Origin: an uncultured Collinsella sp.
GTDB lineage: Bacteria; Actinomycetota; Coriobacteriia; Coriobacteriales; Coriobacteriaceae
DNA length: 46,129 nucleotides
Reading direction: 5' to 3'
Assembly (NCBI GenBank): GCA_959019945.1
Contig: CAUEQD010000015.1
Location: 1-46,129 of the forward strand
Shown piece after piece: positions 42,229-46,129 of this stretch. Each line of letters begins with the position of its first letter. Within the stretch, counting starts at the first letter, position 1. The position numbers and the translations under genes are program-made. A model generated the notes under the pieces. It did no database searches, was not told where the DNA came from, and worked only from the letters and a program-made list of their open reading frames with translations.

Positions 42229-44574
42229 ATGGAAACGCTTGAACGCAACGAGTGGGCAGACGTTGCCCAACTAGTCGAGATCACGAGCGATGCTGTCATC
42301 ATCTGCGAGCTCGACGGAACCATTCTGCATGTGAATAATCGCTTACTTGGTTTGATGTGCGAGGAACGCGCCGACGTCATCGGTGGAGATGTTAAAGACG
42401 TCCTGTACTCGTCCGCTTTTGAACGTGCGACGGAACATCGTCTGCCATTTGAAACTGATGGCTCCGAGAACGAACTGATGCTCAAGCTGAGTGACGGCTC
42501 CTTTATCCCCGTCTTGGTTCGTGCGGGCTCCGTAACGCCTCCACGCATCTTTGGGCGCCGCGCGCCACGTGTCTTGGTGGCGCTCCATAGCATCGAAGAA
42601 CAGTATTCGCACGACCGTCAGCTCAAGCGTGCGCTTTCGGAGCTTAGAGTGGCGAACAAGCGCCTCTCTGGCACGCTCTCGGTCATTATGAGTACCGTGG
42701 GCTCCGATGAGCTACCCAGCCTGCTTGATACCGTTTTGAACCAGCTTGTAGGAACGCTCGATGCTTCGGGTGCCGCTATCTATTTTTCTGAGAGCGGCGG
42801 TTTTAAGCTACGCGGTGTTTCCAAAGAGCTGTACGACAGCTACCTGCCCGAGTTCTTGCCGTATGGCGCTGGTATTCCGACGTATGTTCTTCGGGAGTCG
42901 CGTGCCTGTCGCTTGTCGATTCAACAGGACCTTGAGGGCGATAGGGCCGCCTCCGGTATGTTCATGGACCTGGACAATCGTTCTAAGCACCTGTTGCGCG
43001 TGCAGGATATGCCTCCGTACCGCAGCGAGATCTGTCTTCCCGTTTTTTACGGTACGCAGATCCTTGGCGTGCTGGAAGTTGGATGGAAACGCCCTCAGGC
43101 ACCGCTCGCCTATGACGTTAATGTACTCGAGGTCATTTGCGATTACCTGTCTATCCAGCTGGTCGGCATGGCATCGAGCCTTCGCTCCCGTCGCACGGCC
43201 GAGCTTGGCCGCTCGCTCAATGTCTTACGTGATGAGTTGTTTACCTTTCTAGACGATTCCGCCGCGGCTACCCAGGCGGTATCGTCCGAGATCTGCAATA
43301 TGCTCAACTGCCATTTTTGTCCTGTTGAGTATGACGCCAGTCTGGACTCCTACGTCATAGATTTTGAAGGCGGCAGTCGCGTTGCCTTGCCGGACGATCC
43401 CGAGAAGCTTTTCTTTTCCACGACGGCGCCGGCGGCACGTCTGGGGGCTGGCCCTGATGGCTTTGAGGCATCTGTTTTGGGCGGCACGAGTGCCGAGGAC
43501 CTTAAACACGTCCGTATAACTCGCGTTGACGAATCGATGCCTATGGGAGGCTGGCTTAGGGCGCATGGTCTGCCTTGTCAAGGTCTCTACGTCGACTCCG
43601 GCATCGAGGCGGGTCGCCCGCGCTCTGAGGGTGATGGCAAGCACAGTAACGACGCGATTGTTCCTGCTTCTGTTGCGAAGAGCCCGACGACGCGCGCGCT
43701 GCTGCTTCGTGATGGTAGCCAAGAGCCGATTGATGACCTTGAATATGACTACTTGGTGCACTTGGCGCATGACTTTGAACTGATCTATGAGGGAGAGTCT
43801 CAAAAGCGCGAAGAGCGCCATATCGCTCAGACCCTTCAGATTGGCATGAGAAATTCCCTGGGGGATGTTCCGGGTATCGCAACCGATTCGGTGTACCTGT
43901 CGGCCACGAATTCGGCGTTGGTCGGAGGCGATTTCTATACGCTCATTCGTCTTCCCGACGACTGCGCCGTCATGATTCTGGGTGATGTGTCTGGCAAAGG
44001 CATTGAGGCCGCATCGATGTCCGCGCTCGTCAAGACGGCCCTGACGGCATATGCCTGGGAGGGCGCTGGACCGGCCCGCATGGCACGCTCCCTTAACAGC
44101 ATGCTCATGGGCTTTTCGAGGGTCGAGACGTTCGTGACGGCCTTTATCGCCAAGATTGACCTTAAAGCCGGACGCGCAACGTATTGTTCGGCGGGCCATC
44201 CTCCGACCATGGTCATCAGGCCAGAGTCGATGCCGCTGGGTGGCGGCGAGGCCCGTGGGGGAGAGGTTGAGCTGCTTGGATGCCAATCGGGCGTAATCGG
44301 TGCCTTTGAGAGCATGGTGTACGAGACAGGCGTGTTTACGTTCGCTCCTGGTGACATGCTATTTATGTACACCGACGGAACAATCGAAGCGCGTGACCGC
44401 TCGGGTGCTTTCTTTGGCGAGCAGCGCCTTCGCGACCTTCTGCTCTCTGTCTCGGGTGAGGGCGTGTCGGGCATTTGCGGCAAGGTCTTGGGCGAGCTTG
44501 ACCGATTTACCGAATCGGCGCTGGACGATGACATTGCATTGGTGTCCCTTGAGTTTTTACGGGGTCGTTCATAG
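42229..44574 (+). CDS. PAS/GAF sensor SpoIIE-type PP2C phosphatase
   Basis: A 781-residue cytosolic phosphatase that probably dephosphorylates a STAS anti-sigma antagonist. A PAS-like domain (about 10-120) is followed by a coiled linker and a GAF domain (about 150-315), a less clear region (about 330-530), and the C-terminal PP2C/SpoIIE domain. Metal-binding residues are visible: Asp568 (VGGDFYTL), Asp586 (GDVSGKG) and Asp766-768 (DDDIALV), with SAGHPP and YTDGTIEARD between. ATG 42229 follows GGTGGGG. The STAS-kinase fusion next to it is the natural partner. Only about 26 nt separate it from the tRNA-Leu terminator, so it probably depends on read-through or an internal promoter. Confidence 0.9.
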   Translation: METLERNEWADVAQLVEITSDAVIICELDGTILHVNNRLLGLMCEERADVIGGDVKDVLYSSAFERATEHRLPFETDGSENELMLKLSDGSFIPVLVRAGSVTPPRIFGRRAPRVLVALHSIEEQYSHDRQLKRALSELRVANKRLSGTLSVIMSTVGSDELPSLLDTVLNQLVGTLDASGAAIYFSESGGFKLRGVSKELYDSYLPEFLPYGAGIPTYVLRESRACRLSIQQDLEGDRAASGMFMDLDNRSKHLLRVQDMPPYRSEICLPVFYGTQILGVLEVGWKRPQAPLAYDVNVLEVICDYLSIQLVGMASSLRSRRTAELGRSLNVLRDELFTFLDDSAAATQAVSSEICNMLNCHFCPVEYDASLDSYVIDFEGGSRVALPDDPEKLFFSTTAPAARLGAGPDGFEASVLGGTSAEDLKHVRITRVDESMPMGGWLRAHGLPCQGLYVDSGIEAGRPRSEGDGKHSNDAIVPASVAKSPTTRALLLRDGSQEPIDDLEYDYLVHLAHDFELIYEGESQKREERHIAQTLQIGMRNSLGDVPGIATDSVYLSATNSALVGGDFYTLIRLPDDCAVMILGDVSGKGIEAASMSALVKTALTAYAWEGAGPARMARSLNSMLMGFSRVETFVTAFIAKIDLKAGRATYCSAGHPPTMVIRPESMPLGGGEARGGEVELLGCQSGVIGAFESMVYETGVFTFAPGDMLFMYTDGTIEARDRSGAFFGEQRLRDLLLSVSGEGVSGICGKVLGELDRFTESALDDDIALVSLEFLRGRS

Positions 44575-44652
44575 ACGACGCTGGGCGGGCTGAATCCGTA
44601 CGGTTGGGGAAACGAATGCATCGAGTGGGCTTTTTTGGGGAACCATGGTCGT

Positions 44653-45399
44653 ATGAATGAGTGGAATGACATAGCGGTTTTGACGCCACCAGGCGATATC
44701 GACATCGCCACGGTGCCTGCGCTGCGTCGGCGGTTGGATGCTTTGATTGGCCGCGGCGTGCGTCGTGTCGTCATCAACTGTCAGGCTGTTAGCTTTATCG
44801 ATTCGACGGGCTTGGCATTCCTGCTTACGCGCGCTCGTGAGCTTATGAGGCGAGAAGGCCTGCTTTCGCTCGTCAATGCATCGGGTGAAGTTGTTCGCTT
44901 TTTGGAGATTGCTCGTCTTGTCGATATCCTTCATGTCGCGGGGCCGGCACGGGAGTCTATTCCCGCCATTCCGGTGGGGGAGCTGCCTCGCTGGAGTAAG
45001 AGCGTCGAGGTCCGTCAGGGTATCGAGAATCTTCCATACTACCGACATCGCATCGCCGAACTCCTTGAATCGCTTCCGTTGCGCCGTGACGAGCGCTACG
45101 ATGTCGCATTGGCGTCGGGGGAGGCGCTGGGTAATGCCTATGACCATGCGGGCGGTATCGGGTGCGTCCTGACGGTTCAGGCCTATGGCGATCGCGTTGT
45201 GGTTGAGGTACTTGATCGAGGTGTCGGCTATTCTATCGATGAAACGAGCGAACCGGTCGCATCAGAGGAGCGCGGCCGTGGTATCAAGCTTATGCGTATG
45301 CTCGTCGATAACGTGGAGGTTGCTCGTCGTACGGACGGCGCCGGCACGCGCGTGCAGATGGTGAAGCTGTTTAGCGGAGCGCTGGAGTCGTGTGCCTAG
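44653..45399 (+). CDS. STAS domain fused to an RsbW-type HATPase kinase
   Basis: A 248-residue protein joining the two halves of a partner switch. Residues 1-105 are a STAS (anti-sigma antagonist) domain with the phosphorylatable Ser51 in FIDSTGLAFL. Residues 125-245 are a GHKL ATPase: N box Glu157/Asn161 (SGEALGNAYDHA), G1 box DRGVG (188-192) and G2 box GRGI (208-211). All catalytic boxes are intact, so both modules may work. RsbV and RsbW are normally separate chains; no sigma factor is in the window. The ATG at 44653 has only GGGGA nearby; a TTG at 44635 adds six residues. The preceding SpoIIE phosphatase would act on Ser51. Confidence 0.85.
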   Translation: MNEWNDIAVLTPPGDIDIATVPALRRRLDALIGRGVRRVVINCQAVSFIDSTGLAFLLTRARELMRREGLLSLVNASGEVVRFLEIARLVDILHVAGPARESIPAIPVGELPRWSKSVEVRQGIENLPYYRHRIAELLESLPLRRDERYDVALASGEALGNAYDHAGGIGCVLTVQAYGDRVVVEVLDRGVGYSIDETSEPVASEERGRGIKLMRMLVDNVEVARRTDGAGTRVQMVKLFSGALESCA

Positions 45400-45444
45400 C
45401 CAATCGCTTTAGCGCGTTTAGCTACTAAGAACATGCGGCAGACA

Positions 45445-45492
45445 AGTTTTTTGAAAAAAGTACTTGCGTCTTTTGGACAACTCGCGTAAATT
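45445..45492 (+). promoter_or_regulatory. promoter of the tRNA-Gly/Cys/Gly cluster
   Basis: TTGCGT (45464-45469) and TAAATT (45487-45492) are 17 nt apart. The upstream TTTTTTGAAAAAAGTACTTGC matches the tRNA-Leu promoter in 20 of 21 positions. Confidence 0.75.
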
Positions 45493-45504
45493 AATAACCC
45501 GCAA

Positions 45505-45580
45505 GCGGACATGGCTCAGTTGGTAGAGCACAACCTTGCCAAGGTTGGGGTCGCGGGTTCGAGCCCCGTTGTCCGCTCCA
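45505..45580 (+). tRNA. tRNA-Gly (GCC), copy 1
   Basis: A 76-nt cloverleaf with acceptor GCGGACA/TGTCCGC, anticodon GCC in the loop TTGCCAA, T-arm GGTTCGAGCC and encoded CCA. It is identical to the copy at 45732. Confidence 0.96.
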
Positions 45581-45590
45581 TTGCATTTCC

Positions 45591-45613
45591 GGACCGTTTA
45601 GGCGGTCCTTTTT
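45591..45613 (+). terminator. terminator-like hairpin between tRNA-Gly and tRNA-Cys
   Basis: GGACCG (45591-45596) pairs with CGGTCC (45603-45608) and a five-T run follows. It ends one nucleotide before tRNA-Cys, leaving no room for a separate promoter, so read-through or processing must occur. Confidence 0.65.
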
Positions 45614-45614
45614 C

Positions 45615-45688
45615 GGCGAAGTGGCCAAGTGGTAAGGCAGAGGCCTGCAAAGCCTTTACCCCCGGTTCGAATCCGGGCTTCGCCTCCA
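45615..45688 (+). tRNA. tRNA-Cys (GCA)
   Basis: A 74-nt cloverleaf with acceptor GGCGAAG/CTTCGCC, anticodon GCA at 45647-45649 and encoded CCA. Confidence 0.95.
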
Positions 45689-45697
45689 GGCAACATC

Positions 45698-45725
45698 CGG
45701 GCGCTCCGGCGCCCGTTTTGTTTTT
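45698..45725 (+). terminator. terminator after tRNA-Cys
   Basis: A perfect 7-bp stem (45698-45704 with 45709-45715) around TCCG and a T-rich tail end 7 nt before the second tRNA-Gly. Confidence 0.85.
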
Positions 45726-45731
45726 ACATAT

Positions 45732-45807
45732 GCGGACATGGCTCAGTTGGTAGAGCACAACCTTGCCAAGGTTGGGGTCGCGGGTTCGAGCCCCGTTGTC
45801 CGCTCCA
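45732..45807 (+). tRNA. tRNA-Gly (GCC), copy 2
   Basis: Identical over 76 nt to the copy at 45505, with CCA encoded. Its 3' 18 bases recur at 45977-45994. Confidence 0.96.
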
Positions 45808-45815
45808 AACGCAGC

Positions 45816-45846
45816 AGCCCGACTACTACGGTAGCCGGGCTTTTTC
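45816..45846 (+). terminator. terminator after tRNA-Gly copy 2
   Basis: A stem of about 10 bp with one mismatch (from 45816 to 45841) is followed by a five-T run. Confidence 0.8.
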
Positions 45847-45859
45847 GTACCCATCGCAT

Positions 45860-45970
45860 GGGCTCGAACCCGAGAGGGAGCGAGCGTTAAGCAAACGCGG
45901 AGCGTTTGTAGCGAGCTGGCGAGGTCGCCGGCAGGCGGCCGAAGCCGGTGCGGATCCGCGAAGCGGATAC
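45860..45970. other. gene-free spacer with short triloop hairpins and an inverted T-arm
   Basis: GGGCTCGAACCCG (45860-45872) is the reverse complement of the tRNA-Gly T-arm at 45781-45793. Further on, AAACGC/GCGTTT (45893-45907) and ATCCGC/GCGGAT (45954-45968) form hairpins with GGA and GAA loops. No gene is visible. Confidence 0.55.
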
Positions 45971-45994
45971 GCGGACGCCCCGTTGTCCGCTCCA
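45971..45994 (+). pseudogene. tRNA-Gly remnant (acceptor stem and 3' end)
   Basis: GCGGAC (45971-45976) equals the tRNA-Gly 5' end, directly joined to its 3' 18 bases with CCA (45977-45994). The two halves pair as an acceptor stem, but D, anticodon and most of the T arm are missing. It may be a deletion scar or an old attachment site. Confidence 0.6.
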
Positions 45995-46002
45995 ACTATC
46001 TT

Positions 46003-46029
46003 ACGCGGTTCTAACGAACCGCGTTTTTT
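46003..46029 (+). terminator. terminator after the tRNA remnant
   Basis: A perfect 9-bp stem (46003-46011 with 46016-46024) around TAAC ends in six T residues. It is the strongest stop in the tRNA cluster. Confidence 0.92.
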
Positions 46030-46044
46030 GTTGACGCTGCGCGA

Positions 46045-46129
46045 GCCCCGGGCACCCCATCTTGCCCCTCAATCGTCGGTCGCGTACATAAAGTACGCTT
46101 CCCTCCTCTTTCGCGGCAACCTGGGGCAC
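46045..46129 (-). repeat. family B palindromic repeat, copy 3 (may continue past the window)
   Basis: Outer arms GCCCCGG (46045-46051) and CCTGGGGC (46120-46127) and the central GCGTAC-ATAAA-GTACGC (46082-46098) pair. On the minus strand it shares GAAAGAGGAG.GAAGCGTACTT and GTACGCGA.CGACG with copy 2. Confidence 0.8.

Noticed and set aside
45511..45995. Short open frames over the tRNA cluster, with MAQLVEHNLAKVGVAGS on plus and GARTRDPNLGKVVLYQLSH on minus
   Set aside because: These are the well-known false proteins translated from tRNA genes and their antisense strand.

Overview
The window looks like chromosome from a human-gut coriobacterium (Actinomycetota), most likely Collinsella or a close relative. 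This is judged from the high-GC codon use with GAG, GCC and CGC preferred in abundant proteins, the linked uvrB/uvrA/uvrC genes, the rapZ-whiA-gap-pgk-tpiA-secG neighbourhood, and two large Opp-type transport loci. No species can be proven from the sequence alone. I see no phage, integrase, transposase, rRNA or CRISPR array.

Layout. 172-3679 (+): coaE, a small lytic transglycosylase and uvrB, ending at a strong terminator. 3745-9867 (-): two FAD oxidoreductases, an Mrp-type Fe-S carrier ATPase and an LtaS-like membrane sulfatase. 10061-17206 (+): uvrA, a YbaK deacylase, murJ and uvrC. 17571-27999 (+): a sialic-acid-type catabolic locus with a Tat-lipoprotein binding protein, a permease, a fused permease-ATPase, an ATPase, a CE7 esterase, a catalytically dead sister of that esterase, an NAL/DHDPS-family lyase, a ROK kinase and NanE. 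28101-35245 (+): rapZ, whiA, gap, pgk, tpiA, gpmI and secG. 35540-41482 (+): a complete oppABCDF oligopeptide importer. 41483-42079: 0.6 kb without genes, full of long palindromes. 42080-46129: tRNA-Leu, a PAS/GAF/SpoIIE phosphatase, a STAS-kinase fusion, and a tRNA-Gly/Cys/Gly cluster with a tRNA scar.

How it works together. The nan locus would import sialic acid or a derivative, remove O-acetyl groups, cleave it to ManNAc plus pyruvate, phosphorylate ManNAc and epimerise it to GlcNAc-6-P. In many Gram-positive genomes uvrC, rapZ, yvcK, whiA and gap lie close together. Here the nan locus lies between uvrC and rapZ, and no yvcK gene is present between rapZ and whiA. The glycolytic genes downstream would process the resulting triose phosphates.

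The most unusual signal is a pair of long palindromes at 41499-41630 and 41811-41935. They lie in opposite orientation and have unrelated 29-bp perfect stems, but share internal-loop and apical-loop sequences in the same places. That is the pattern of a covarying structured RNA or DNA element. A second family of three imperfect palindromes lies at 26040-26134, 27190-27287 and 46045-46129.
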